Below, one piece after another: positions 46,122 through 54,668 of a DNA stretch of 64,000 nucleotides. The notes under the pieces are model-generated. The model saw nothing but the letters and a program-made list of their open reading frames with translations, had not been told where the DNA came from and did not search any database. Position 1 is the stretch's first letter; every line of letters begins with the position of its first letter. The position numbers and the translations under genes are program-made. The DNA lies in the NCBI RefSeq assembly GCF_001310955.1, contig NZ_BAZX01000022.1, forward strand, positions 1 to 64,000, given 5' to 3'. This DNA is from Marinifilum fragile JCM 15579 (lineage in GTDB: Bacteria; Bacteroidota; Bacteroidia; Bacteroidales; Marinifilaceae).

Positions 46122-46790
46122 ATGAAACTTAAAAAAGTAATTTTCTTACTAGCATTATCGCAATTCATTTTTCTTTTTACTAAAGCCCAGACATTACTAG
46201 TAACAGGTAAAGTTGTAGTATTTGATTCTATACCAGTTGTTAATGCCAATGTAATAGTAAAGAGTACTAAAGAAACCGTTAAAACCAATCATTTGGGAGT
46301 GTTTAAATGTGAGTGTAATGAAAAAGATAAATTAATAGTTATTGCTAAAGGTTTTAATAAATATACTATAAAGGTCAAAAAGAAGAGTAATGAGTTGATA
46401 GGCAAATTAAAATTGGCTAAAATTCCCAAAGCAGAAGAAATTGCAATCAATAAAGGACATATTCTGATGATTGAGTCATTTAAAGAATTAGCAAAAAAGT
46501 ATTCTGGTCAAAAGGATTACTCAAAATACACATCCTTTATGGATATTATTAGAAATGAATTTCCTACTTTGCAAATTTCAAATGGAGAAATTATAATACG
46601 AGGGAAATCATCATTCTATGGATCAAGTGCTGCAAATATTGAGATTGATGGAGTTATGACAGATTATTCGGCATTGTCTAATATATCACCAACAAATATT
46701 GCTAAAATTGAAATTATAAAAGGCAGCGATGCTGCAATCTATGGAGTTCGAGGAGGAAATGGAGTGGTAAAGATAACCACCAAGAAATAA
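46122..46790 (+). CDS. exported carboxypeptidase-regulatory + TonB-plug protein without a barrel (paralogue 2)
   Basis: 222 residues, similar to the preceding gene throughout (VTGKVVVFDSIPVVNANVIV; KDYSKYTSFMDIIRNEFPTL; IEIDGVMTDYSALSNISPTN; IEIIKGSDAAIYGVRGGNGV). It has a signal peptide (MKLKKVIFLLALSQFIFLFTKA). It also ends right after the plug module, at VVKITTKK. Two intact tandem copies of the same truncated architecture argue that this is a real family rather than decayed receptors. Confidence 0.75.
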   Translation: MKLKKVIFLLALSQFIFLFTKAQTLLVTGKVVVFDSIPVVNANVIVKSTKETVKTNHLGVFKCECNEKDKLIVIAKGFNKYTIKVKKKSNELIGKLKLAKIPKAEEIAINKGHILMIESFKELAKKYSGQKDYSKYTSFMDIIRNEFPTLQISNGEIIIRGKSSFYGSSAANIEIDGVMTDYSALSNISPTNIAKIEIIKGSDAAIYGVRGGNGVVKITTKK

Positions 46791-46808
46791 TTGCTAATAA
46801 ATAAGGAA

Positions 46809-46840
46809 AGAGGGTGTCAAATTAAAAATTGACACCCTCT
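46809..46840. terminator. hairpin between convergent plug-protein and cysK genes
   Basis: AGAGGGTGTCAA (46809-46820) pairs perfectly with TTGACACCCTCT (46829-46840) around an eight-base A/T loop. T-runs on both sides are short, but its location between convergent genes suggests a bidirectional terminator. Confidence 0.75.
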
Positions 46841-46845
46841 CTGTA

Positions 46846-47754
46846 TTAAAATAGCTCATCTATTGAAAGATATCTTTCTCCAGTGTCGTAATTAAAGGTC
46901 AGAACTGTCGCACCTGGTTCAGCTGAATTTAGTTGCTTGCTAACTGCAGCAAGTGATGCACCAGTAGAAATACCAGCAAGTACGCCTTCTTTAACAGCTA
47001 GTTCCTTTACTTTAGCAAAAGCTTCGTCTTTACTTACCTGAATCGCTCCATCAAGTATTTCTGTATTTAAGTTTTTAGGTATAAAACCTGCACCAATGCC
47101 TTGCAATGGGTGAGGTCCTGGTTGGCCTCCACTAATTACAGGTGATGCCTCTGGTTCTACAGCAAATACTTTAAGGTTTGGAAATTTTTGCTTTAAAATT
47201 TCAGCAACACCACTAATATGTCCTCCTGTTCCAACACCTGTTATTAGGTAATCTATACCTTCAGGGAAATCTGCTATAATTTCCTTAGCGGTGGTGGTTC
47301 TGTGAATTTCAACATTGGCCTCATTGTCAAATTGTGATGGCATCCATGAATTAGGATTGCTAGCAATTAATTCTTCGGCCTTTTCGATCGCACCTTTCAT
47401 TCCCAACTCTCTTGGTGTAAGCACAAATTCGGCTCCATATGCTGCCATAAGACTTCGTCTTTCAACCGACATTGATTCTGGCATTACCAAAATTAACTTA
47501 TATCCTTTAACAGCAGCTACCATTGCTAATCCAACACCAGTATTTCCAGAAGTTGGTTCAATGATTATTGATCCTTCCTTTAGAGATCCATCTTTTTCAG
47601 CCGTTTCTACCATAGATAAGGCAATTCTATCTTTAATACTTCCTGCAGGATTTGATCTTTCAAGTTTCATCCAAACATTGGCACCATTAAAAATTTTATT
47701 AAGTTTTAATACTGGAGTATTTCCAACTCCTTCTAAAATATTGTTCAGTTTCAT
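46846..47754 (-). CDS. cysK: cysteine synthase (O-acetylserine sulfhydrylase)
   Basis: 302 residues. The PLP Lys is in [16 protein letters not shown] (about residue 41), the substrate loop is [16 protein letters not shown], and the PLP-phosphate loop is [17 protein letters not shown]. The C-terminus is [11 protein letters not shown]...YLSIDELF, where the ERYLS motif marks CysK. It makes cysteine from O-acetylserine and sulfide. It lies 11 bases after cysE, the enzyme making its substrate, and both follow a poly-cysteine leader ORF. Confidence 0.97.
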   Translation of the reverse strand: MKLNNILEGVGNTPVLKLNKIFNGANVWMKLERSNPAGSIKDRIALSMVETAEKDGSLKEGSIIIEPTSGNTGVGLAMVAAVKGYKLILVMPESMSVERRSLMAAYGAEFVLTPRELGMKGAIEKAEELIASNPNSWMPSQFDNEANVEIHRTTTAKEIIADFPEGIDYLITGVGTGGHISGVAEILKQKFPNLKVFAVEPEASPVISGGQPGPHPLQGIGAGFIPKNLNTEILDGAIQVSKDEAFAKVKELAVKEGVLAGISTGASLAAVSKQLNSAEPGATVLTFNYDTGERYLSIDELF

Positions 47755-47765
47755 TTGGTTGATAT

Positions 47766-48604
47766 TTAAATTTGAAAATTGATAATTTTACTTTCATCAA
47801 GGTTTGTTCTAACCTTAGTTTCATGTTTGTGATAAACGATACTATTTGATTCTACACTCGAAGTTAACCATACATTACCCCCAATAATACTGTTTCGCCC
47901 AATTACAGTATCACCACCTAATATCGTGGCACTTGAATAGATAATTACATTATCCTCTACGGTGGGATGTCTCTTCTTTTTGGCTAAACTTTTTTTAACT
48001 TGTAGTGCTCCTAAAGTCACTCCCTGATATATTTTTACATTATTCCTTATTACTGCAGTTTCACCAATTACAACACCAGTTCCATGATCTATAAAAAATG
48101 ATTCCCCGATTGTTGCTCCAGGGTGAATGTCAATACCCGTTTTTGTATGAGCATACTCACTCATGAGTCTAGGAACGGTTGGAACTCCAAGTCGATACAA
48201 GACATTGCTAAGACGGTAAACCATTATTGCAAAAAAACCTGGATAGGCTATTATACTTCACCAATAGTTTCCGCAGCTGGATCAAACTTTTGTATTGCTT
48301 CAGCATCTTTCAAAAGGGCACGATACACAGATGGGATTTTTACCATAAAATCTTGTGTGATTTGTTCAACCGACTTTTTCAATTCAAATTTTACAGGTAA
48401 GAGCAATAGTTTTAAAGTTGATTCCATCTGATAAAGTAAAGATTCTTCGGCACAACAACTTTTGCTTCTCCTAGCGCTAATTGGAAATAGGGTGTTCATG
48501 GCCTCTTCAACAAATCGGTGTGCTAAATCTCTTGCAGGCATGTCAATTTCATTGTTGTTTCTGGAAGCTTGCAATTCATCCATTACTTTACTTAAATAAC
48601 TCAT
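47766..48604 (-). CDS. cysE: serine O-acetyltransferase, frameshifted
   Basis: The N-terminal helical domain ([34 protein letters not shown]) is in one frame and the C-terminal left-handed beta-helix ([55 protein letters not shown]) in another. They join as [25 protein letters not shown] when one base is added at 48252-48256. About 280 residues, the long N-terminal form common in Bacteroidota. The hexapeptide repeats and the catalytic His-Asp region are intact. It makes O-acetylserine for CysK. Confidence 0.93.
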
Positions 48605-48631
48605 CGTTTTATGATTTTTAATATATTGATA

Positions 48632-48666
48632 CGTAAATATTTAGGTAAACATTTAAGTAAACCTAA
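48632..48666 (-). repeat. direct and inverted repeats in the cysE 5' region
   Basis: On the minus strand GTTTACTTAAAT and GTTTACCTAAAT are adjacent 12-base direct repeats followed by a degenerate third (ATTTACGTATCA). The same bases hold an inverted repeat TTAGGT/ACCTAA (48641-48646 with 48661-48666). It lies between the poly-Cys leader and cysE, so it could be an operator or an RNA hairpin. Confidence 0.5.
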
Positions 48667-48693
48667 GAGGGGATTGTTAGTAAGATTGACTAT

Positions 48694-48744
48694 CTACCAA
48701 CAACAACAGCAACAACAGACTTGATTGTTGTTGTATTCAAACAT
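48694..48744 (-). CDS. poly-cysteine leader peptide of cysE-cysK (16 aa)
   Basis: The ORF encodes MFEYNNNQVCCCCCCW with six consecutive Cys codons (TGT TGT TGC TGT TGT TGT, complement of 48700-48717). It lies 90 bases upstream of cysE on the same strand. The end of the Cys run, TTGTTGGTA, can pair with TACTAACAA downstream (complement of 48674-48682) over 9 bp with one wobble, so stalling on Cys codons would disrupt a hairpin. Poly-Cys leader ORFs acting as cysteine attenuators are known in mycobacteria. No classical T-run terminator was found here, so the mechanism may differ. Confidence 0.75.
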   Translation of the reverse strand: MFEYNNNQVCCCCCCW

Positions 48745-48785
48745 TTGGGAATAATTTGAAAAGGATTGTTGAATTGAATGCACGC

Positions 48786-48793
48786 CAAACGTA
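48786..48793 (-). promoter_or_regulatory. -7 box TACGTTTG for the cys leader and cysE-cysK
   Basis: An exact TAnnTTTG on the minus strand, 41 bases before the leader ATG. The upstream element is weak. It supports transcription of the leader ORF ahead of cysE. Confidence 0.55.
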
Positions 48794-49009
48794 ATCGAAT
48801 AAGTTCGATCTGATTGTTTGATTCTGATATGCTTTAAATTCCTTTTCATTTTGAAGTTTCTAGAAGCAAACTTAAAAAAAATAAATTAAACAAGACTCTT
48901 AAGTCTGAATATTTCTGTTAAAAAAATGTTATTTATTTTAGCAATGTAAAAAAATAACTTTAACGAGCTTTTTTATTACTTTTAATATTGTAACACAAAC
49001 TAACTGAAA

Positions 49010-49219
49010 ATGAATACATCAAAATATGTTTGCCCGAAATGTGGGAATAATAAGTTTGAAACTGATGAGTTTAGAGCTACAGGGGGTAGGTTTGCTAAGA
49101 TTTTTGATGTTCAAAACAAAAAATTTACTACAATAACATGTTCCAGATGTTCTTATACTGAATTGTACAAAGGAACCACTAGCCAATTAGGAAATATCTT
49201 TGATTTCTTAACCAATTAA
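49010..49219 (+). CDS. zinc-ribbon nucleic-acid-binding protein
   Basis: 69 residues with CPKCGNNKFE at the N-terminus and TCSRCSYTELYKG at about residues 46-58, giving a four-cysteine zinc ribbon. The layout YVCPKCGNxxF...FxxxTCxxCGYxExYK is that of small Zn-ribbon proteins (DUF2082 type) of unknown role. It is followed 10 bases later by a phosphatase gene. Confidence 0.8.
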   Translation: MNTSKYVCPKCGNNKFETDEFRATGGRFAKIFDVQNKKFTTITCSRCSYTELYKGTTSQLGNIFDFLTN

Positions 49220-49229
49220 AATCATTTTA

Positions 49230-49703
49230 ATGAAGAAAAAATTACTTTTTGTGTGTTTGGGAAATATATGTCGATCACCAAGTGCTGAGGCAGTTATGAA
49301 TGGATTTTTAAAAGTAAATATGCTCAATGATGAATTCGAATGTGATTCTGCAGGAACAGGAGGATGGCATGTTGGAGAAAGAGCTGATAGCCGAATGCGG
49401 ACTCACGCTGCTCGAAGGGATTATGACTTAACAAGCATTGCAAGACAGTTTAATCCGAAGAATGATTTTGATGAATTTGACCTTATTATTGGTATGGATG
49501 CACAAAATGTATCCGATTTGCAAGATATAGCAAGAAATTCGGAAGATTTACATAAAATCAAGTCTATGACTGATTATTGTACCCGATACAAACATTACAA
49601 TTCGGTTCCTGATCCATACTATGGTGGAGCAGATGGTTTTGAATTGGTTCTTGATATTTTAGAAGATGCATGCGATGGATTATTAAAACAAATCAGTAAA
49701 TGA
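49230..49703 (+). CDS. low-molecular-weight protein-tyrosine phosphatase
   Basis: 157 residues. The P-loop VCLGNICRSPSAEAV (nucleophile Cys at about residue 9, CX5R S/T) and the general-acid Asp in SVPDPYYGGADGFE (about residue 130) are both present. SAGTGGWHVGERAD is also typical. It is cytosolic. Such enzymes dephosphorylate tyrosine residues, often on polysaccharide-export kinases, but no kinase is near. Its end overlaps the start of the kinase-like gene by four bases. Confidence 0.93.
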   Translation: MKKKLLFVCLGNICRSPSAEAVMNGFLKVNMLNDEFECDSAGTGGWHVGERADSRMRTHAARRDYDLTSIARQFNPKNDFDEFDLIIGMDAQNVSDLQDIARNSEDLHKIKSMTDYCTRYKHYNSVPDPYYGGADGFELVLDILEDACDGLLKQISK

Positions 49704-50569
49704 TAGAATCTCAAATTATTGAGAAAATAGAAGATTGGGCAGAATGCAAAATACAGAAGCAAAAATCTGTATCGGGAGGTTCTATTTCCCAAACCAATTT
49801 AATTAAATTAGAGGATGGCAGAACCTGTTTGCTTAAAACAGGTTCTGAATATTCCGATGGCTTTATTAAGGAAGCTAATGGACTTAAGGAAATTGAGAAG
49901 GCTGCTTGTATCAGAACCCCAAAGATTTATCTCGTTGAAGAAGAATTGTTATTAATGGAGTTCATTGAACAAGGACTTAAAAATCAGGACTTCTTTATTA
50001 AATTTGGAAAACAACTGGCCGAATTGCACAGTCGCACAAGTTTGAAGTTTGGTTTTAAAGAAGACAATTATATCGGTAGTACGCCTCAGCTTAATATTCC
50101 AATGGGAACTGAAGCTGATAGTTGGATTGACTTTTACTATAACAAAAGGTTGTTATATCAATATAAATTAGCAGAAAAAAAACAATTGGTTGGAAATGAA
50201 TTAAAAAATGGATTTTTAGTTCTCGAAAACAGAATTGAGGAAATACTTGAAGGAAGTGAAGAAAAGCCTTGTTTGTTGCATGGAGATTTGTGGGGAGGGA
50301 ACTATTTGTGTGATTTGGCTTCAAATCCGGTTTTAATTGATCCTGCAGTGTATTATGGGCATCGCGAAGCCGATTTGGCAATGACTAAGCTTTTTGGAGG
50401 ATTTAATAATGAATTCTACCAATCTTACAGTAAGAGCAAACCTTTACCACAAGGATATGATTACCGGGAAAATATTTACCTGTTATATCATGTACTTAAT
50501 CACTTAAATTTATTTGGATCTTCATATTATGGACAAGCTGTCCGTTTGGTATGGTCTTATTTGCACTAG
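49700..50569 (+). CDS. fructosamine kinase family protein
   Basis: 289 residues. The start SVSGGSISQTNLIKLEDGR, FIKEANGLKEIEKA, LLLMEFIEQG, the catalytic LLHGDLWGGNYLCD (about residues 192-206) and VLIDPAVYYGHREADLAM are the ordered signatures of fructosamine-3-kinase-like proteins. They phosphorylate ketosamines or ribulosamines so that the sugar falls off damaged proteins. Coupling with a low-molecular-weight phosphatase is common in bacteria, and the four-base overlap suggests translational coupling. Confidence 0.92.
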   Translation: MIESQIIEKIEDWAECKIQKQKSVSGGSISQTNLIKLEDGRTCLLKTGSEYSDGFIKEANGLKEIEKAACIRTPKIYLVEEELLLMEFIEQGLKNQDFFIKFGKQLAELHSRTSLKFGFKEDNYIGSTPQLNIPMGTEADSWIDFYYNKRLLYQYKLAEKKQLVGNELKNGFLVLENRIEEILEGSEEKPCLLHGDLWGGNYLCDLASNPVLIDPAVYYGHREADLAMTKLFGGFNNEFYQSYSKSKPLPQGYDYRENIYLLYHVLNHLNLFGSSYYGQAVRLVWSYLH

Positions 50570-50585
50570 GAACAAACTAATTGGG

Positions 50586-51293
50586 TTAAGGCAAAAAGAA
50601 ATCTTCTGCAATATTTTCAAGCTGTTTATAGGAGATTAGCTTTCCATTTCTGTGATATTCCTCTATTCTGACTAAGCCAACGTTGATTGCGTACCATTCA
50701 ATTAGCTTTGTTTTGTTTCGTGAAATTCCTGAATAAGAGATTTTATCAGAGGAAACCTTATAGCATTTAAATTTGCCAACAGGTGTTTCAATATTTTCTA
50801 CTCCATCTACCTTACGATTTACCAATAAAATAGTCATAGACATCAAAACTGCCCCTGTCCCCCTCAAAATATCGGCTTGACAAGATGCTTCGGGCAGCAT
50901 TTCTCCAATAAATGGTTTAAAAGGCAAAACAATACTATCTGCATCAATTTTAACTTCCATTTTCTTGTAAGAATTCAATTTAATAGGATCCAAATATTTA
51001 TCGACTCCAATATAGAAAATTGAATCTTTTGAAGAGAAATGAAAATATTGGTAGAAGGTGTCCTGTTTTACAGTAGTAATTTCTGATTCAATATTATATC
51101 TGATTTTGTCTCTTTCATCTTGGGTTTTTCCTACCAATTGCCAAACTTCGGTATAAGTTTTACGATTTTTTTTGTCGTAATTTACATACCATACCTTAAA
51201 ATTTCTCTTCGAAGGCATGTATGAAAAATTTCTTTGTGCGTAGCAATTAGCTGAAAAAAGTATAAGAATGAGAATAGAATAAATTTGCTTCAT
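50586..51293 (-). CDS. exported DUF3108-like protein
   Basis: 235 residues with a signal peptide (MKQIYSILILILFSANCYAQ). The body is beta-rich; ETPVGKFKCYKVSSDKISYSGI...KLIEWYAINVGLVRIEEYHRNGKLIS resembles the closing half of DUF3108 or TapB-like proteins (PxGxFxCxxVxx..WYxxxVGLVR). Probably periplasmic; the function is unknown. It is convergent with the kinase-like gene. Confidence 0.6.
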   Translation of the reverse strand: MKQIYSILILILFSANCYAQRNFSYMPSKRNFKVWYVNYDKKNRKTYTEVWQLVGKTQDERDKIRYNIESEITTVKQDTFYQYFHFSSKDSIFYIGVDKYLDPIKLNSYKKMEVKIDADSIVLPFKPFIGEMLPEASCQADILRGTGAVLMSMTILLVNRKVDGVENIETPVGKFKCYKVSSDKISYSGISRNKTKLIEWYAINVGLVRIEEYHRNGKLISYKQLENIAEDFFLP

Positions 51294-51496
51294 TAAATTG
51301 AGATTAAGATAGAGGTCGTTTCTTAATCAAATTTACATAAATTTAGAAGCGGCTAAAAACTTTATTGCCTTAATTTGTCAAACTTCTATTGTATTCTAAA
51401 TTATGGTAGAGATATTTAATTATTATTAAAATCCACTATATTAGCTGTTACAATCTTAACACCAACCTATAATATTAATTTTTAAACGTTTTATGA

Positions 51497-52000
51497 ATGA
51501 AGAGAAATTTTTTAGTAGGTTTTACCGCTATTCTATTGGGATTTAGTGCTTGCAGTAGTAGTGTGGATGAAATTAGCGAAGAAGAGATATCCCAAACTAT
51601 CGAAATAAATTCAGAACTTCTCATTGATTTGGTAAATGAAGTAAGAGCTTCAGGTACAACTTGTGGAAATACATACTATCCTCCGGTAGATGCCATAGTT
51701 TGGAATAATAAGTTGGAACAGGCGGCTGTAAATCATAGCAAGGACATGCATGAAAATAATTTTTTCTCTCATGAATCTCCTGACGGAAGTACCCTAACAA
51801 AGCGCTTGCGAGAGGTTTGTTATAATTACTCTAAAGCAGGAGAAAACATAGCTAAAGGTTATTTGAATGAACAGCAGGTTTTAAATGGCTGGTTAGTGAG
51901 TGAGGGACATTGTGCAAATATTATGAACGGTAATTTTAAAGAAATGGGCGAGTGGCGAGTGGGGAACTACTGGACTCAGAATTTTGGAGCACAAAGATAA
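51497..52000 (+). CDS. CAP/SCP-domain lipoprotein
   Basis: 167 residues. A lipobox signal (LLGFSACSS, lipidated Cys at about residue 19) leads into a CAP domain: LIDLVNEVRASGTTCG, WNNKLEQAAVNHSKDMHENNFFSHESPDGSTLTKRL, AGENIAKGY, NGWLVSEGHCANIMNGNFKEMG, NYWTQNFGA. The His and Glu of the CAP cavity are present. Bacterial members are secreted; their function is unsettled. Membrane-anchored by its lipid. Confidence 0.88.
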   Translation: MKRNFLVGFTAILLGFSACSSSVDEISEEEISQTIEINSELLIDLVNEVRASGTTCGNTYYPPVDAIVWNNKLEQAAVNHSKDMHENNFFSHESPDGSTLTKRLREVCYNYSKAGENIAKGYLNEQQVLNGWLVSEGHCANIMNGNFKEMGEWRVGNYWTQNFGAQR

Positions 52001-52012
52001 AATTACAGACAT

Positions 52013-52044
52013 AAAAAAACCACACCGAGCGTTAATCGGTGTGG
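52013..52044 (-). terminator. intrinsic terminator of rpsF-rpsR-rplI
   Basis: CCACACCGA (52020-52028) pairs perfectly with TCGGTGTGG (52036-52044) around a seven-base loop, with seven T following on the minus strand. Confidence 0.88.
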
Positions 52045-52115
52045 CTTATATCTGTTTGTTTGAAAAGCTTTAAGTCTGTCTGTTAAAACTTAAATTAATT
52101 TTGTTGTGAAGCGAA

Positions 52116-52559
52116 TTATTCCGACACTACTTCAAATTCGATCTCAACCTTAACTTCTTTGTGAAGTTTGATTGAAGCGGTATATTTACCGATCTCTTTT
52201 ACAGCGTCTTTAATAGAAATCACTTTTCTGTCAATTTCAAATCCTTTTTCAACTAATGCTTCAGCGATTTGGATATTGTTAACAGAACCGAAAATCTTAC
52301 CAGTAGTACTAGTTTTAGCACCTAAACTTAAAGTAACACCTTCTAGTTTTTTAGCAACTTCTAATGCTTCGTTCTTAATTTTTTCCTCTTTATGAGCTCT
52401 TTGTCTCATGTTTTCAGCATGCATTTTCTTAGCTGACTCTGTAGCTAAAACAGCAAAACCGTTAGGAATTAAATAGTTTCTTCCGTAACCATTCTTAACA
52501 GTTACGATATCGTTCTTATATCCTAAAGTATGGATATCTTGTTTTAAGATTACTTCCAT
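52116..52559 (-). CDS. rplI: 50S ribosomal protein L9
   Basis: 147 residues. The start MEVILKQDIHTLGYKNDIVTVKNGYGRNYLIPNGFAV is the N-terminal L9 domain that binds 23S rRNA, followed by the long connecting helix and the C-terminal domain (TGKIFGSVNNIQIAEALVEKGFEIDRKVI). Last gene of the S6-S18-L9 operon. Confidence 0.98.
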   Translation of the reverse strand: MEVILKQDIHTLGYKNDIVTVKNGYGRNYLIPNGFAVLATESAKKMHAENMRQRAHKEEKIKNEALEVAKKLEGVTLSLGAKTSTTGKIFGSVNNIQIAEALVEKGFEIDRKVISIKDAVKEIGKYTASIKLHKEVKVEIEFEVVSE

Positions 52560-52582
52560 TTCGTTTCCTCCTTCTTTAAAGA

Positions 52583-52852
52583 TTATTTCATCATGTCAGT
52601 TACGTATGGTAGTAATGCTAAGTGACGAGCACGTTTAACAGCAGTAGCTACCTTTCTTTGATATTTTAAAGAAGTACCTGTGATACGACGAGGTAAAATC
52701 TTACCTTGCTCGTTTAAGAATTTCTTCAAGAATTCAGGATCTTTGTAATCAATGTACTTGATCTTGTTTTTCTTGAAACGACAGTATTTTTTCTTTTTGA
52801 TCTCAACTGAAGGTGGGGTCAAATATCTGATTTCTGATTGATTCTGTGCCAT
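52583..52852 (-). CDS. rpsR: 30S ribosomal protein S18
   Basis: 89 residues. The core [25 protein letters not shown] and [33 protein letters not shown] is fully conserved for S18. It binds S6 on the platform of the small subunit. There is no ssb or priB gene between rpsF and rpsR, unlike in many other phyla. Confidence 0.98.
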   Translation of the reverse strand: MAQNQSEIRYLTPPSVEIKKKKYCRFKKNKIKYIDYKDPEFLKKFLNEQGKILPRRITGTSLKYQRKVATAVKRARHLALLPYVTDMMK

Positions 52853-52855
52853 AGC

Positions 52856-53206
52856 TTATTTCTCCTCTTTAGTTTCTTTAAGGTTTCCTTTTCTTTTAAT
52901 TGAATACTCATAAGCGTATTTATCAAGCTTGAAAGTTAAGAAACGCATGATTCTTTCATCACGTCTGTAGTTAACTTCTAATTTCTCGATGAATTCACCT
53001 GGAGCTTCAAATTGAAGCAATTGGTAAAAACCAGTGCTTTTTTTCTGAATTGGATAAGCCAGCTTGCGCAGTCCCCAGTTCTCTTCATTTTCAATCTTAC
53101 CGCCATTTTCGGTAATAAGAGTCTTGAATTTTTCTACCGCTTCCTTTACCTGAGCTTCAGATAAAACGGGAGTTACAATGAAAACGGTTTCATAATGATT
53201 CAACAT
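52856..53206 (-). CDS. rpsF: 30S ribosomal protein S6
   Basis: 116 residues. [23 protein letters not shown], the [25 protein letters not shown] strand and the [17 protein letters not shown] ending identify S6; the tail is Lys/Glu-rich ([11 protein letters not shown]). First gene of the operon, three bases before rpsR. Confidence 0.98.
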   Translation of the reverse strand: MLNHYETVFIVTPVLSEAQVKEAVEKFKTLITENGGKIENEENWGLRKLAYPIQKKSTGFYQLLQFEAPGEFIEKLEVNYRRDERIMRFLTFKLDKYAYEYSIKRKGNLKETKEEK

Positions 53207-53257
53207 AACTTAAATAATTTAATTAATACTTAATAATTAAGTGTTTTTATCGAGCCG

Positions 53258-53288
53258 CAAAATTAACTATTCTTTTTTGATTTTTCAA
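53258..53288 (-). promoter_or_regulatory. promoter of rpsF-rpsR-rplI
   Basis: On the minus strand TTG (53286-53288), a 20-base spacer and TAATTTTG (53258-53265), an exact TAnnTTTG. The predicted start lies about 45 bases before rpsF. Confidence 0.7.
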
Positions 53289-53495
53289 GAATATCAATTC
53301 TTTATTCAGCTACGAATTACAAATGTACAGAATGCAAGTTTATTAGTAAAGGACTTTAGCGAATTAATTTAAAGTAATTTGAAGCTGGAAGGGCATAAAA
53401 TATGCTGTTTTTAATCAATCTGTATTCTCTAACTTCCTTGGCAAGATATCTATTTTTTTGTACCTTATTGTAACAGTATAACTAAACTCAGGCTT

Positions 53496-54621
53496 ATGAA
53501 GGACAGGATGATAACATTAGCGACCTATAGTTACTCTAGAGCCCAGTTGCTTCAAACTCGTCTGGAATCAGAAGGGGTAGAGTGCTATTTAAAAAATTTA
53601 AACCTAATCCAATCTGCCATTGGAGGAGGAGTAAAGGTAAGAATAAAAGAAGAAGATCTTAATCGGGCTTTAAAAATTATCGAAGAACTTGATTTAAGTT
53701 ACGCACAGGAAGATTTAGATGCAGCGTTTCCACATCAAAATATTGATATAAATCGCATTCTGGTTCCTGTTGATTTTTCAGATTTCTCTCCAAAGCTTTG
53801 TGATTCTGCAGTTGGGATTGCGAAAAAGTTTAATGCTGACATTCTACTTTTTCACACCTATTTTGCTTCAGCCATTGAAACTGTTCCATTTTCTGATAGT
53901 TATTCTTACAATTCAACTGTTGTAGAAGTATTATCGGAAGTTGAAAAGAATGACAAAAGCAAAAATCAAAGAGCTGTATTACGATATACGAAATAGGTTA
54001 GAAAAGGAAAAAATTGAAGGGATAGAGGTGGATTATGCACTTAGCGGAGGAACTGCTTCGTCCGAAATTTTAAATATATGTAACAAATATCAACCCGATT
54101 TAATGATAATGGGCAGTAGAGGTGAAACTGCAGGAACAACAAACCTCCTTGGCAGTGTAGTTTCTAATGTAATAGAAGAAACAAATGTCCCTATGCTTAT
54201 TTTATCTGATCAAGGTGATGAAGTTGATTTTGAAAACATTCGCAACATCATGTATGCGACAGATTTTGATAAAGCAGATTTTAGGGCAATTGCCAATCTT
54301 AAATACATTACTCAGCCTTATGATATGAAAATACACTGCATTCATTTTGAAGATAAATCTACTAATGATCCACTCGAAGAACACCGAATGCAGATTCTTC
54401 GCAAGTATTTAAAACGTGCATTTGGAGATTCTGAAGTGAGTTGTAGAATTATTTATGAAGATGAAAAGATGGAAGGAATTGACAAATATATTCATGATCA
54501 TGATATAGGAGTAATAGCAATTTTGGCTAGAAAACACAATCTGTTGCAAAGATTATTCTTTGGGCAAATGTCACGAAAGCTATTTATAAAAACGCATATG
54601 CCAATTTTGGTTTTCCATTAA
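53496..54621 (+). CDS. DUF2007-UspA-UspA fusion, frameshifted
   Basis: The N-terminal 65 residues (LATYSYSRAQLLQTRLESEG, VKVRIKEEDLNRALKIIEEL) are a DUF2007 module, a small ferredoxin-like putative signalling domain. A UspA domain follows (about 85-245; INRILVPVDFSDFSPKLCDSA, then MIMGSRGETAGTTNLLGSVVSNVI), with the ATP-binding GSRG-x9-GS pattern intact. A second, degenerate UspA domain runs to the end (VIAILARKHNLLQRLFFGQMSRKL). The frame breaks near 53945-53950 and is repaired by one added base (VLSEVEK-RMTKAKIKEL). About 375 residues. It probably senses energy state or stress. Confidence 0.85.
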
Positions 54622-54645
54622 ATAGCAATAGGTTTAATAAGAAAA

Positions 54646-54668
54646 AGACGCAAATTGCGTCTCTTTTT
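54646..54668. terminator. bidirectional terminator between UspA fusion and mtaB
   Basis: AGACGC and GCGTCT arms (extendable through AA/TT) are flanked by A5 on the left and T5 on the right, so it can serve both convergent genes. Confidence 0.75.

Noticed and set aside
48694..48744. Poly-Cys ORF as only a CAA/TTG simple repeat
   Set aside because: A simple repeat was considered, but the run contains TGC and ends TGG-TAG in frame, starts at an ATG after an exact -7 box, and sits before cysE-cysK, so it is kept as a leader candidate.
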